Origin: Leeuwenhoekiella blandensis MED217
Lineage (GTDB): Bacteria > Bacteroidota > Bacteroidia > Flavobacteriales > Flavobacteriaceae
Direction of reading: 5' to 3'
Length of the DNA stretch: 64,000 nucleotides
Assembly (NCBI RefSeq): GCF_000152985.1
Contig: NZ_CH672395.1
Span: 769,778 to 833,777 of the forward strand
Positions 45,856 to 55,608 of this stretch are shown piece after piece (within the stretch, counting starts at the first letter, position 1; each line of letters begins with the position of its first letter). The notes below the pieces were generated by a model. The model ran no database searches, was not told the origin of the DNA, and was given only the letters and a program-made list of their open reading frames with translations. The position numbers and the translations under genes were made by a program.

Positions 45856-46800
45856 TTATTTATTTTCTTGCAATTTTTCTATTGCCCGAATTTGGTCTGC
45901 AAAGAAACCACTTTTTTCCGGATATTTCAAACTTAAAATTCTATAAGCTTGTTTGGCTTTTGAAAAGTTTTTTTGCTCTACATAAACACGAGCCAAAGTC
46001 TCCGTCATTAGGCTATCACTGGGTTGAAAGCGATCTTCTAAATTGGGCTTTTTGAAATTGCTGTCAGGAGTGCTCACTTTTATCTTAGGATTACTCTCAA
46101 TAAATTTATCGATGAGCTCTAATCTGCGAGCGCGTTCGGGATCCTGATCTACCTCAATAGAAGGGATCGTAGTTTCTAATTCTAGAGGCGTTTCAGAAGC
46201 TGTTTCTTCAATTATAGTATTTTCTGAAGACGCCTCGGTTTTATCAGAAGCAGAAGCTGAAATTGTTTCTTTCACTTCTTTTGAACGATCGATTTTATTA
46301 AAAGCCGTTAGCTTGAGCCATTCGCTAAAGGAATGCGTTTCCGCTTTATTGAAATCTAGCGGTTTGCCTAGTTGGAGCTGTTCTTCAGGTTGTGTTTCTT
46401 CAGATGCTTCTTTGCGAACGAAAAACTCCGGGTCCAAAACGCGATTGGCCTTTTGTAGTTCTTCGGCTTCCATTTCAGAAGAAACATCTACAAACTCGTG
46501 AACCGGCATATTGCGCAAGTGATCTTCCTGAGCTTTTATCTGAGCGCTTATCGCGGTCTGATTGAAAATTTCAGAAGTGATAAAATCAAAAAGAACGGTG
46601 CGGTCTTGGGTGTGTGCAGCTGTTTTTTTGAGATAGGTGTTGTACAGAAAACTATCTTCATTCTTTAAACCTTTGAGGTGCAAAGCGCGCGCAGCCTGAA
46701 AAAACGGAAACTCCTCAACAACAGTTCTGAGCTGCGTTGTTTCCTCTGAAGTTATCTTGTCAGGGTGTTCTAAAAGATATGTGAGTGTTTCTGTATTCAT
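45856..46800 (-). CDS. Conserved hypothetical protein with C-terminal TPR-like helices
   Basis: 314 residues, no signal peptide. The N-terminal 100 residues form helices (TYLLEHPDKITSEETTQLR, FPFFQAARALHLKGLKNEDSFLYNTYLKKTAAHT). The middle (about 150-225) is acidic and low-complexity (Glu, Ser, Thr), probably disordered. The C-terminal TETLARVYVEQKNFSKAKQAYRILSLKYPEKSGFF is one clear TPR unit. Lies between lptE and secG in an order conserved in flavobacteria. Possible adaptor in envelope biogenesis, from context only. Confidence 0.72.
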   Translation of the reverse strand: MNTETLTYLLEHPDKITSEETTQLRTVVEEFPFFQAARALHLKGLKNEDSFLYNTYLKKTAAHTQDRTVLFDFITSEIFNQTAISAQIKAQEDHLRNMPVHEFVDVSSEMEAEELQKANRVLDPEFFVRKEASEETQPEEQLQLGKPLDFNKAETHSFSEWLKLTAFNKIDRSKEVKETISASASDKTEASSENTIIEETASETPLELETTIPSIEVDQDPERARRLELIDKFIESNPKIKVSTPDSNFKKPNLEDRFQPSDSLMTETLARVYVEQKNFSKAKQAYRILSLKYPEKSGFFADQIRAIEKLQENK

Positions 46801-46836
46801 ATACTCGATCTACGAGAATTTAGTGTACTCTTAAGC

Positions 46837-47355
46837 TTACCAGTTTGCCAGTGATTCTTGAAAAATATCCTGAGTAATGCGCTCAAATATTTCTTCGATA
46901 GCTCCATCAAGTACTGCACCTACCGGTTGTGCGGTGCCGGGAATATCTACAAAAAATGAAAAGCGTTTCTCAAAATCCTGACTTCCGTCTTCGACAGATT
47001 TATTGGTGAATCTACAAAGGATCACAATGGTTAATCGGGTTTGCGCGGCGACATTGTCTGAAGTTGCTGTTTGTGGAGCAAAATAGTAATCAATGATTTC
47101 ACCTTCATAAATCAGATCTGCGCTCTCTGCTGTAGTCGCCAGGTTTAAGCTGGTCTGGTTTTGTACAAGATCTGAAAGTGCAAAAGAGAAATCACGGTCG
47201 ATACCCGGCTCAACGATAGGAGCGTTATTTTGAAAATAGCGCACATAAAACGATTCTGCATTACCAATATCTACACCGGTAAAAGAGTAGGTGATGCCGC
47301 AGCTGTTAAAGCATAGGAGGCTTAAAAAAAGAAATGCGACTTGTAGTTTTTTCAT
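46837..47355 (-). CDS. lptE: LptE family LPS-assembly lipoprotein
   Basis: 172 residues. Lipobox CFNSCG (Cys19) and GITYSFTGVDIGNAESFYV, the Bacteroidota LptE start. The core follows with DFSFALSDLVQNQTSLNLA and ADLIYEGEIIDYYFAP. Plug subunit of the outer-membrane LptD-LptE LPS inserter; lptD is not in the window. Directly follows the sigma-54 activator gene. Confidence 0.85.
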   Translation of the reverse strand: MKKLQVAFLFLSLLCFNSCGITYSFTGVDIGNAESFYVRYFQNNAPIVEPGIDRDFSFALSDLVQNQTSLNLATTAESADLIYEGEIIDYYFAPQTATSDNVAAQTRLTIVILCRFTNKSVEDGSQDFEKRFSFFVDIPGTAQPVGAVLDGAIEEIFERITQDIFQESLANW

Positions 47356-47405
47356 AAAAGTTGAACTTCGTTATGGTGCTATAACGCGCGATGTTGTGAA
47401 ATCGT

Positions 47406-48662
47406 TTATAGATCGTATTGTTTGATTTTGCGATACAGCGTACGCTCGCTGATCCCAAGTTCTTTTGCCGCAGCTTTGCGTTTGCCGTTATGGCGCTCCA
47501 AAGATTTTTCGATCAGTTCGAGTTCTTTTTCTTGAAGTGAAAGGGTTTCTTCTTCCTCTACATCTTCAGCAAAGTGATATTTGTCTTTCATTGGCGCACT
47601 TACCACCGATTCTTCAGGAAGCTGAAGCACTTCGGTAATATCTTCGGCGCTTTCATAAGCATCGGTGTCGTCTTCGCTATAAATCTTTTTGATCAACGAT
47701 TTGTTCTCCTCTTGAACGGTGGCGTTGTTTCCGTTCTCCATCAATTCAAGCGTAAGTTTTTTAAGATCGTTCAAGTCGCTTTTCATATCAAAAAGCACTT
47801 TGTAAAGAATCTCGCGCTCGCTGCTAAAATCGCTTTCACTCTTTTTGTTTTGTCCTACAACAGCAGGAAGATTAGCCCCTGTATCAGGTAAATAAGCTCT
47901 TAATTTTTCTGCAGAAATACTTCTGTTTTGTTCTAATACCGAAATTTGCTCGGCAACATTACGTAGCTGTCTAATATTTCCTGACCAGCGATACTTCAGT
48001 AAATTTTGAACAGCATCTTCTTCTAACCGAATCGTTGGCATCTTGTATTTTGTAGCAAAATCTGAAGCGAATTTTCTAAATAGAAGATGAATATCGTTTT
48101 TACGATCGCGCAACGGAGGCAGGTTAATTTCTACTGTGCTCAATCTATAATAAAGGTCTTCTCTAAAACGCTCGTTTTTTATTGCTTCAAACATCTTTAC
48201 GTTGGTGGCCGCAACGATGCGTACATCTGTCTTTTGGGTTTTAGACGAACCTACTTTTAGAAACTCGCCGTTTTCTAAAACGCGTAATAGGCGTACTTGT
48301 GTAGGTAAAGGCAATTCGCCTACTTCGTCTAAAAAGATGGTTCCGCCGTCTGCTTCTTCAAAATAACCGCTACGCGTAGATGTTGCGCCGGTAAAAGCAC
48401 CTTTCTCGTGACCAAAAAGTTCACTATCAATCGTTCCTTCAGGAATCGCACCACAGTTTACGGCTATATATTTATTGTGCTTGCGGTGAGATAACGAGTG
48501 AATAATGCGCGGAATACTTTCTTTTCCTACACCGCTTTCACCGGTTACTAAAACCGAAATATCGGTAGGAGCAACTTGAATTGCTTTTTCAATCGATCTG
48601 TTGAGTTTTGGGTCATCTCCAATAATCCCAAAACGCTGTTTAATTGCGTGAACTGATTCCAT
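47406..48662 (-). CDS. Sigma-54-dependent transcriptional activator (AAA+ and Fis-type HTH)
   Basis: 418 residues. It starts almost directly with the AAA+ domain: Walker A GESGVGKE, the sigma-54-contacting GAFTGA loop (GHEKGAFTGATSTRSG), Walker B GGTIFLDEVGELP and the arginine-finger region. There is no N-terminal receiver or sensor domain. A linker of about 110 residues, rich in Asp and Glu, leads to a Fis-type helix-turn-helix (LERHNGKRKAAAKELGISERTLYRKIKQYDL). Lack of a sensor implies control by expression level or a partner. Sits between miaB and lptE, so it may adjust envelope or stress genes. Confidence 0.93.
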   Translation of the reverse strand: MESVHAIKQRFGIIGDDPKLNRSIEKAIQVAPTDISVLVTGESGVGKESIPRIIHSLSHRKHNKYIAVNCGAIPEGTIDSELFGHEKGAFTGATSTRSGYFEEADGGTIFLDEVGELPLPTQVRLLRVLENGEFLKVGSSKTQKTDVRIVAATNVKMFEAIKNERFREDLYYRLSTVEINLPPLRDRKNDIHLLFRKFASDFATKYKMPTIRLEEDAVQNLLKYRWSGNIRQLRNVAEQISVLEQNRSISAEKLRAYLPDTGANLPAVVGQNKKSESDFSSEREILYKVLFDMKSDLNDLKKLTLELMENGNNATVQEENKSLIKKIYSEDDTDAYESAEDITEVLQLPEESVVSAPMKDKYHFAEDVEEEETLSLQEKELELIEKSLERHNGKRKAAAKELGISERTLYRKIKQYDL

Positions 48663-48672
48663 TTAAAATCGA

Positions 48673-50118
48673 TTAATTATTTTCTGAATATCCAACAGCT
48701 TTGCCTAAAAGTGTGGTGCTGGTGCAATCTAAAATTTCAACATTTACAAAATCACCAACTTTATAGTGTTCTTTTGGGAACACCACTACGGTGTTTTGAG
48801 AATTACGGCCAGCCCATTCTGCGTCACTCTTTTTTGAGGCTTTCTCGATAAGCACTTCGACGGTCTTGCCTACTTGTTTTTGGGTGTTATATAAAGAGTG
48901 CTCTTGTTGCAACGCGATCACTTCAGCAAGACGGCGTTTTTTTACATCTAATGGAATGTCGTCTTCAAGTTTACGTGCGGCTAAAGTTCCCGGGCGTTCA
49001 CTATATGCAAACATAAAACCGAAGTCATATTTTACATATTCCATCAAACTTAAGGTGTCTTGATGATCTTCTTCAGTTTCTGTAGGGAAACCGGTGATCA
49101 TATCTTGAGAAATAGCACAATCTGGCATAATCTCACGAATGTTGTCGATAAGCTCAAAATATTCTTGACGGGTATGCAGGCGGTTCATTTCCTTTAAAAT
49201 ACGATCGCTACCACTTTGAACCGGTAGGTGAATGTATTTACAGATATTAGGATATTTTGCCATAGTTCTAATCACATCAAGCGTCATATCTTGAGGGTTA
49301 GAAGTAGAGAAACGTATGCGCATTTTGGGTTGAGCTTCTGCAACAAGACTTAATAAGCCGGCAAAATTCACTGCTGTGGCTTTTGCCATATCGCTGGCTT
49401 TTTCAAAATCTTTTTTAAGACCACCGCCGTACCAAAGGTAACTGTCAACATTTTGCCCAAGAAGCGTAACTTCTTTAAAGCCTTTTGCTGCAAGATCATT
49501 CACTTCTTCAACAATACTCTGAGGATCTCTACTGCGTTCGCGACCGCGTGTAAAAGGAACTACGCAAAACGTACACATATTATCACAACCTCTGGTGATG
49601 CTCACAAAGGCGGTCACCCCGTTGCTTTGGAGGCGTACCGGTGCGATATCTCCATACGTCTCTTCTTTAGAAAGAATAACATTTATCGCATCGCGACCTT
49701 CTTCAACTTCGCCTAGTAGATTAGGTAAATCTTTATAAGCGTCTGGTCCTACAACCAGGTCAACGATTTTTTCTTCCTCTAAGAATTTGCTTTTTAAACG
49801 CTCAGCCATACAGCCTAAGACACCAACTTTCATCGTTGGGTTGTCCTTTTTTACGGCGTTGTATTTTTCTAAGCGTTTGCGCACCGTTTGCTCGGCTTTA
49901 TCTCGAATCGAACAGGTGTTAACCAGAACCAAATCTGCATCTTCAAGTTGCTGCGTGGTGTTGTAGCCTTCCTTAGCCAAAATAGAAGCGACGATCTCAC
50001 TGTCGCTAAAATTCATTTGGCAACCGTAACTTTCAATAAATAATTTTTTGCTGTTAGCGGCTTGAGGTTCTAGAACCAGTGCTTCACCTTGTTTGTTTTC
50101 GTCAATGATCTTCTCCAT
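48673..50118 (-). CDS. miaB: tRNA-2-methylthio-N6-dimethylallyladenosine synthase MiaB
   Basis: 481 residues. UPF0004 domain cysteines ([35 protein letters not shown]), radical-SAM cluster [20 protein letters not shown], and a C-terminal TRAM domain. Adds the methylthio group at A37 of tRNAs reading U-codons, which would include the tRNA-Phe of this window. First gene of a minus-strand operon with a near-perfect promoter. Confidence 0.97.
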   Translation of the reverse strand: MEKIIDENKQGEALVLEPQAANSKKLFIESYGCQMNFSDSEIVASILAKEGYNTTQQLEDADLVLVNTCSIRDKAEQTVRKRLEKYNAVKKDNPTMKVGVLGCMAERLKSKFLEEEKIVDLVVGPDAYKDLPNLLGEVEEGRDAINVILSKEETYGDIAPVRLQSNGVTAFVSITRGCDNMCTFCVVPFTRGRERSRDPQSIVEEVNDLAAKGFKEVTLLGQNVDSYLWYGGGLKKDFEKASDMAKATAVNFAGLLSLVAEAQPKMRIRFSTSNPQDMTLDVIRTMAKYPNICKYIHLPVQSGSDRILKEMNRLHTRQEYFELIDNIREIMPDCAISQDMITGFPTETEEDHQDTLSLMEYVKYDFGFMFAYSERPGTLAARKLEDDIPLDVKKRRLAEVIALQQEHSLYNTQKQVGKTVEVLIEKASKKSDAEWAGRNSQNTVVVFPKEHYKVGDFVNVEILDCTSTTLLGKAVGYSENN

Positions 50119-50147
50119 AATACGTACTGCTACCTAAAAATAGTGGG

Positions 50148-50177
50148 CAAAGATACGATTAACAAAAGTTGTGACAA
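50148..50177 (-). promoter_or_regulatory. miaB operon promoter
   Basis: Minus strand TTTG/TTG (50175-50177), 19-bp spacer, TATCTTTG (50148-50155), 29 bp before the ATG. Best match to the Bacteroidota consensus in the window. Confidence 0.75.
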
Positions 50178-50300
50178 AGTGTCATTTGGTTGAAATTGAA
50201 AAAAGAAAAATTACAATTTTGAGGTGTTTATCGGTGTGGTATGCGCTGCCTTATTTATAGGTATACGTGTGATTTCAATACCGAATAATAAAATTTCTAC

Positions 50301-50308
50301 TACTTTTG
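50301..50308 (+). promoter_or_regulatory. Candidate topA -7 element
   Basis: TACTTTTG, exact TAnnTTTG, 75 bp before the topA ATG; no TTG at the expected upstream distance. The rest of the 265-bp miaB-topA space shows nothing recognised. Confidence 0.35.
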
Positions 50309-50383
50309 CCAATCTAAAGTCAGAAAAAATGTAGACTTGTGCAGTCTTTATCGTTTTAATGACAAATTTTTGAAAAGAGCATT

Positions 50384-52894
50384 ATGGCAAAAAATCTGGT
50401 AATTGTTGAGTCACCTGCAAAGGCAAAAACTATAGAAAAGTTTCTTGGTAAGGAATTTAAGGTAGAAAGTAGTTTTGGTCATATTGCAGATTTGCCAACA
50501 AAAGAACTCGGAGTTGATGTAGATGGTGATTTTTCGCCAAAGTATACGGTAAATAAGGATAAGAAATCGGTTGTAAAAAAGCTGAAGGATTTAGCAAACA
50601 AAGCAGAGACCGTTTGGCTGGCGAGTGATGAGGACCGGGAAGGAGAAGCGATCGCCTGGCACCTTGCTGAAGAGTTGAAACTTGATAAAGATAAGACCAA
50701 ACGTATCGTCTTTTCAGAAATTACCAAAAAAGCCATTCTACGAGCGATCGAAAATCCTCGTGATATAGATTATAACTTGGTCAACGCGCAACAGGCACGT
50801 CGTGTTCTGGATCGTTTAGTAGGTTATGAGATTTCTCCGGTTCTTTGGAGAAAAGTAAAAGGCGGACTCAGTGCGGGTAGAGTGCAGTCGGTTTCTGTGC
50901 GTCTTATAGTAGAGCGTGAGCGAGAAATTCAAGCCTTCAATACCGAAGACTATTTTAGAGTAGATGCAGAATTTGCAAATGCCGATGGTAAAACGCTAAA
51001 AGCAAAACTTCCGAAGAATTTAGATACTAAAAAAGAGGCAGAAGATTTTCTTCAGGCAAATTCGGATGCTACCTTTACGGTAGAAGCACTAACCACTAAG
51101 CCGGCTAAGAAGAATCCGGCACCGCCGTTTACGACTTCAACCTTACAGCAGGAAGCAGCGCGTAAATTATATTTTTCGGTAAGTAAGACCATGAATATGG
51201 CGCAACGTTTATATGAAGCGGGTCTTATAACGTATATGAGAACCGATAGTGTAAACCTTTCTCAGGATGCTAAACAAGGTGCGGCAAACGAGATTGTTTC
51301 TGCTTACGGCGAAAAATACCATAAAGAGCGTAATTATAAAGGAAAGAGTAAAGGAGCGCAAGAAGCTCACGAAGCGATACGCCCAACAGATTTTAGTCGT
51401 CATACCGTAAATATGGAGCGCGATCAAGCGCGTTTGTACGAATTGATCTGGAAACGAGCAATCGCTTCGCAAATGAGTGAAGCTAAATTAGAACGTACAA
51501 ATGTTCAAATCGCTTCTTCAAACCATCCTTCTAATTTTACAGCAAACGGAGAGGTGATCAAGTTTGATGGTTTCTTAAAAGTATATCTTGAAGGAACTGA
51601 TGATGAAGATCAAGAAGAAAGCGGAATTCTTCCTCCGTTAAAAGAAGGAGAGACGCTTAATAATCTTTGGATCACGGCGACAGAACGTTTTACAAGAGCG
51701 CCTTACCGTTATACGGAAGCTTCTCTGGTTAAAAAATTAGAAGAGCTCGGTATTGGTAGACCGTCTACCTACGCGCCTACAATTACCACGATTCAGAATA
51801 GAAAATATATAGAGAAAGGGAATGTTGAAGGAACTGAGCGTGAGTATGATCTATTAACGCTCAAAAAAGGTCAGATCAAAGCCAAAAAGCTTACCGAAAA
51901 AGTAGGTTCAGATAAAGGGAAGTTGGTTCCTACTGATGTTGGGATGGTTGTAAATGACTTTTTGGTGAATCATTTTGAGAACATTCTTGATTACAATTTT
52001 ACAGCTAAAGTTGAGGAGAATTTTGACGAGATCGCTGAAGGGAATGAGGAGTGGACCAAAATGATGAAGGACTTTTATAAAGACTTTCATCCTCACGTAA
52101 AAGATGTTGCTGAGAATGCCGAACGTGAAGTTGGAGAGCGTGTTTTGGGTACCGATCCTAAAACCGGAAAGCCGGTGAGTGTACGCTTAGGTAAATACGG
52201 TGCGATGGTGCAAATAGGTTCTGTTGAAGACGAAGAAAAGCCGCAATTTGCCGGATTACTTCCAGATCAGCAATTAGAAAGTATCACCTTTGAGGAGGCG
52301 ATGGATTTGTTTAAGCTTCCTAAAGATTTAGGTGAGTTTGAAGGCGAACCTGTTCAGGTAAATAATGGACGTTTTGGTCCTTATGTGAAATTTGGTAAAA
52401 CCTATGTTTCGCTTCCAAAAGGAAGAGATCCGTTGGAGGTTGAGTATGATGAGGCGGTAAAATATATCAAGGAAAAGCAAAAAGCTGATGCGCCAATTTA
52501 TCATTACGAAGATAAGCCGGTTCAAAAAGGTGTAGGGCGTTTTGGTCCTTATATAAAATGGAACAGTATGTTTATCAATGTCAATAAAAAGTATGACTTT
52601 GATAATTTGTCTGATGAAGATATTGTTCAGCTTATTGAAGATAAAAAGCAGAAAGAAAAAGATAAAGTTATTCACGACTTTAAAGAAGAAGGAATTCGTG
52701 TTGAAAAGGCACGTTGGGGGCGCTCTAATATTATAAAAGGTAAGGTGAAGATCGAATTGCCTAAAACTGTTGATGCTCAAAAACTAACACTAGAAGAGGT
52801 TAAGGATATTTTAGAAAAGCAAGGGCCAAAACCTAAAAAGAAAGCGACCAAGAAAAAGACTACGCGTAAAAAATCAACAGCTAAAAAGAAGTAA
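50384..52894 (+). CDS. topA: Type I DNA topoisomerase (TopA)
   Basis: 836 residues. Toprim domain at the start (VIVESPAKAKTIEKFLG, then SDEDREGEAIAWHL with the DxDxE-like acidic set), then catalytic Tyr in GLITYMRTDSVNLS and the SxGRxQ motif GLSAGRVQSVSVR. Instead of zinc ribbons, the C-terminal third has three TopoI_C_Rpt-like repeats (GKPVSVRLGKYGAMVQIG; VQVNNGRFGPYVKFG; KGVGRFGPYIKWN) and a Lys-rich tail (KKKATKKKTTRKKSTAKKK). Relaxes negative supercoils. Next gene starts 3 bp later. Confidence 0.97.
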   Translation: MAKNLVIVESPAKAKTIEKFLGKEFKVESSFGHIADLPTKELGVDVDGDFSPKYTVNKDKKSVVKKLKDLANKAETVWLASDEDREGEAIAWHLAEELKLDKDKTKRIVFSEITKKAILRAIENPRDIDYNLVNAQQARRVLDRLVGYEISPVLWRKVKGGLSAGRVQSVSVRLIVEREREIQAFNTEDYFRVDAEFANADGKTLKAKLPKNLDTKKEAEDFLQANSDATFTVEALTTKPAKKNPAPPFTTSTLQQEAARKLYFSVSKTMNMAQRLYEAGLITYMRTDSVNLSQDAKQGAANEIVSAYGEKYHKERNYKGKSKGAQEAHEAIRPTDFSRHTVNMERDQARLYELIWKRAIASQMSEAKLERTNVQIASSNHPSNFTANGEVIKFDGFLKVYLEGTDDEDQEESGILPPLKEGETLNNLWITATERFTRAPYRYTEASLVKKLEELGIGRPSTYAPTITTIQNRKYIEKGNVEGTEREYDLLTLKKGQIKAKKLTEKVGSDKGKLVPTDVGMVVNDFLVNHFENILDYNFTAKVEENFDEIAEGNEEWTKMMKDFYKDFHPHVKDVAENAEREVGERVLGTDPKTGKPVSVRLGKYGAMVQIGSVEDEEKPQFAGLLPDQQLESITFEEAMDLFKLPKDLGEFEGEPVQVNNGRFGPYVKFGKTYVSLPKGRDPLEVEYDEAVKYIKEKQKADAPIYHYEDKPVQKGVGRFGPYIKWNSMFINVNKKYDFDNLSDEDIVQLIEDKKQKEKDKVIHDFKEEGIRVEKARWGRSNIIKGKVKIELPKTVDAQKLTLEEVKDILEKQGPKPKKKATKKKTTRKKSTAKKK

Positions 52895-52897
52895 TGC

Positions 52898-54064
52898 ATG
52901 GCTTTTGAAAACTTGATCCCAATTTCAGATGCTGTTGTGGCTCATGCAGCTTTATTCAATGAGCAAAGTCTTTTTAATCAAATTAAATTGCATACCCGGC
53001 AAAATGGAATGCCTGAACTTCAGGAGCTTCAAATTGCTATTATAGGTGTGCGCGAAAATCGGGGCGCAAGCGAGCAGGAAGATGCTTTGATTGATTTCGC
53101 TCCTATACGTAAAGCTTTATATCGATTATTTCCTGGCAATTGGCATACGCTTATTGGTGATTTAGGTGATTTAGAGCCTGGTGCGTCGCTTTCAGATACG
53201 TTTTATGCGCTTCAAGATATCGTGGGGCAGTTAGTCAAACATAATGTCATCCCTCTTATTATAGGCGGGAGTCAGGATTTGACCTACGCGTTGTATCGTG
53301 CTTTTGATAATCTGGATCAGATGGTCAATTTGGTGAATGTAGACAGCTGCTTTGATTTGGGTGATAGCAGTTTGCCAATGACGCATAAATCGTTTGTAGG
53401 TAAGATCATCGTAGATCAGCCTTACAACCTGTTTAACTATTCTAATGTAGGTTTTCAGACGTATTACAACAGTCAGGAAGAAATCGATTTGATGGAAAAG
53501 CTTTATTTTGACGCTTTTCGTCTGGGTAATACCGTCTCCAATTTAAGCAGTGTAGAGCCGGTAATGCGCGATGCAGATGTGGTGAGTTTTGACCTCTCAT
53601 CAATGCAAAGTGAAGTGCTTGGGTATATGCATCCTGAGCACGTGAATGGTTTTACAGGACGAGAAGCTTGTGCAATTGCACGTTATGCTGGTCTTAGTGA
53701 TCGCGTGAGTGTTTTTGGGATATTTGAGTATTTACTATCGGGAAAAACAGAGACTGCATCGGCTCTTGTGGCACAATTAATATGGTATTTTATTGAAGGT
53801 GTAAATTACAGGATAGAAGAATCTTTAGCAGACCGAGGAACAGCATTTTTGCATTATAATGTGCCGGTTGAAGATGAGGTTTTAAGCTTTTATAAGAGTA
53901 CAAAATCAGAACGCTGGTGGATAGAGATTCCTTTCTTAGAGGGAGTTAATAATAAATTAAAGCGACATACGTTATTACCTTGCACGCAAGAAGATTATGA
54001 GAATGCTTGTAATCAGGAGATTCCCGAGCGTTGGTATAAGGCAAAACGAAAGAACGAAGTTTAA
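52898..54064 (+). CDS. Ureohydrolase-fold (arginase/formimidoylglutamase-like) protein with altered metal ligands
   Basis: 388 residues with the arginase fold pattern. In active family members the Mn ligands come from GGDHS, DAHxD and DxDxxD. Here they read GGSQD (123-127), D149-S-C-F-D153 and D232-L-S-S-M-Q237, so the His of the first two motifs and two later Asp are changed. Catalysis of the standard kind is unlikely. The gene stands between topA and gldK, as in other flavobacteria, with a 107-bp gap to gldK. It may be a structural or binding protein linked to the gliding/T9SS locus. Automatic annotation as formimidoylglutamase would be misleading. Confidence 0.8.
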   Translation: MAFENLIPISDAVVAHAALFNEQSLFNQIKLHTRQNGMPELQELQIAIIGVRENRGASEQEDALIDFAPIRKALYRLFPGNWHTLIGDLGDLEPGASLSDTFYALQDIVGQLVKHNVIPLIIGGSQDLTYALYRAFDNLDQMVNLVNVDSCFDLGDSSLPMTHKSFVGKIIVDQPYNLFNYSNVGFQTYYNSQEEIDLMEKLYFDAFRLGNTVSNLSSVEPVMRDADVVSFDLSSMQSEVLGYMHPEHVNGFTGREACAIARYAGLSDRVSVFGIFEYLLSGKTETASALVAQLIWYFIEGVNYRIEESLADRGTAFLHYNVPVEDEVLSFYKSTKSERWWIEIPFLEGVNNKLKRHTLLPCTQEDYENACNQEIPERWYKAKRKNEV

Positions 54065-54107
54065 CAAATAAAAAATTCTGGGTTTGAATGTTATTTTTAT
54101 CAAAAAA

Positions 54108-54138
54108 TTGCTTTTTAGCTTTTTTATAGATAGGTTTA
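54108..54138 (+). promoter_or_regulatory. Candidate gldK operon promoter
   Basis: TTG (54108-54110), 20-bp spacer, TAGGTTTA (54131-54138, one mismatch to TAnnTTTG), 34 bp before gldK. Confidence 0.4.
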
Positions 54139-54171
54139 CTGTCTCAAATCTAGATTTAACCTAATCTACTT

Positions 54172-55545
54172 ATGAAGAAGTTTATTGCATTTATTGCGAT
54201 GGTAAGCTTATTGGTGAGTTGTGGTCGTAACGACCGTGGCGAGCTTGTTGGAGTGAAAGGCAAAAAATGGAATCCTGAAAAACCCTACGGAATGACTTTA
54301 GTTTCTGGTGGGGCTTTTATCATGGGTAAAAGTGATGATGATATCGCCGCCATCAAAGATGCGCCAACTAAAACGGTTACTGTACGTTCTTTTTATATGG
54401 ACGAAACCGAAATTACCAACTCAGAATACCGTCAATTTGTTAAATGGGTACGTGACTCAGTAATTCGTGCACGTCTTGCCATAGAAGCTGACCTTATGGG
54501 AGAAACTCCAGGGTCTGGTGGGATTGGTGAGTTTGCGTTTCAGGATTATGATCCTGATGATATGACTCCTTATGAGCAATATATGTACGATAACTACTAT
54601 AGTCTAAGTGATGATTATAGTGATCGTAAGTTGAATTGGGATGTCGATCTTTTTGAAGATCCTATGGATTATCCTGACGAATACTACGTTTCTGTAATGG
54701 ATACGATGTACATTCCATTAGAAGAAGCTTATAACGGTCAGCGTACGGTTGATGTGGAGAAGCTTGTGTTCAAATACAAGTATCTCGATATGGAAGCAGC
54801 CGCTCGCGAGAAAAATGGTTCGCGTAGAGATTTTATTAGAACTGAAGAGACTAAGATTTATCCTGATACCACGGTATGGATTAAAGATTTTGCTTATTCG
54901 TACAATGAGCCGATGCATAATGATTACTTCTGGCATAGTGCTTACGACGATTATCCTGTTGTGGGGGTGAGCTGGCAGCAGGCAAAGGCATTCTGTCAAT
55001 GGCGTACAGACAACAAAAACTCATATAAAAAGCAAAGAGGTCAAGAGCTTGTGAACCGTTTTAGACTTCCTAGTGAAGCCGAGTGGGAATATGCTGCGCG
55101 TGGTGGTTTAGAAGGAGCAACCTATCCTTGGGGTGGCCCTTATACCAAAAATGATCGTGGTTGTTTTATGGCAAACTTTAAGCCTTTGCGTGGTGATTAT
55201 GCTGCAGATCAGGCGCTTTATACCGTTGAGGCCGATTCTTATGAGCCTAATGATTATGATTTATACAATATGGCGGGTAATGTTTCAGAATGGGTAGGTT
55301 CATCATATGATCCTAATGCTTATGAATACATTTCTACAATGAACCCTAACGTAAGTGACAGTAAGAACGAGCGTAAGGTTGTTCGTGGTGGCTCTTGGAA
55401 AGATGTGGCATACCTTATTCAAGTAAGTACCCGTGATTATGAATATGCAGATTCTGCACGTAGTTATATTGGTTTTAGAACCGTACAAGACTACTTAGGA
55501 GTAGAACAGGACGTCAATATGAGAAATGGTCCATCTCGTCGTTAA
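54172..55545 (+). CDS. gldK: Gliding motility/T9SS lipoprotein GldK
   Basis: 457 residues. Lipobox LLVSCG (Cys16), then a formylglycine-generating-enzyme-like (sulfatase-modifying) domain: MTLVSGGAFIMGKSDDD, FYMDETEITNSEYRQFV, VVGVSWQQAKAFCQWR, RLPSEAEWEYAARGG, YNMAGNVSEWVGSSY, RKVVRGGSWKD, ending YIGFRTVQ. Forms an outer-membrane-associated periplasmic ring with GldN in the type IX secretion system. Followed by gldL, gldM and gldN. Confidence 0.97.
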   Translation: MKKFIAFIAMVSLLVSCGRNDRGELVGVKGKKWNPEKPYGMTLVSGGAFIMGKSDDDIAAIKDAPTKTVTVRSFYMDETEITNSEYRQFVKWVRDSVIRARLAIEADLMGETPGSGGIGEFAFQDYDPDDMTPYEQYMYDNYYSLSDDYSDRKLNWDVDLFEDPMDYPDEYYVSVMDTMYIPLEEAYNGQRTVDVEKLVFKYKYLDMEAAAREKNGSRRDFIRTEETKIYPDTTVWIKDFAYSYNEPMHNDYFWHSAYDDYPVVGVSWQQAKAFCQWRTDNKNSYKKQRGQELVNRFRLPSEAEWEYAARGGLEGATYPWGGPYTKNDRGCFMANFKPLRGDYAADQALYTVEADSYEPNDYDLYNMAGNVSEWVGSSYDPNAYEYISTMNPNVSDSKNERKVVRGGSWKDVAYLIQVSTRDYEYADSARSYIGFRTVQDYLGVEQDVNMRNGPSRR

Positions 55546-55551
55546 CCTCTA

Positions 55552-55571
55552 ATATATTTCCCCAAATATAT
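55552..55571. other. Intercistronic hairpin gldK-gldL
   Basis: ATATATTT-CCCC-AAATATAT: 8 perfect but AU-only pairs, 6 bp after the gldK stop; no T run follows, so it is not a terminator. May affect mRNA stability. Confidence 0.4.
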
Positions 55572-55608
55572 CTTAACCTAATTTCACTAAACAAAAAATC
55601 TATTTAAA

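Noticed and set aside
52328-52780. 150-codon minus-strand ORF opposite topA
   Set aside because: Lies in the Lys-rich C-terminal part of topA; composition (Phe, Ile, Asn) is that of the complement of Lys/Glu codons. No promoter or family.
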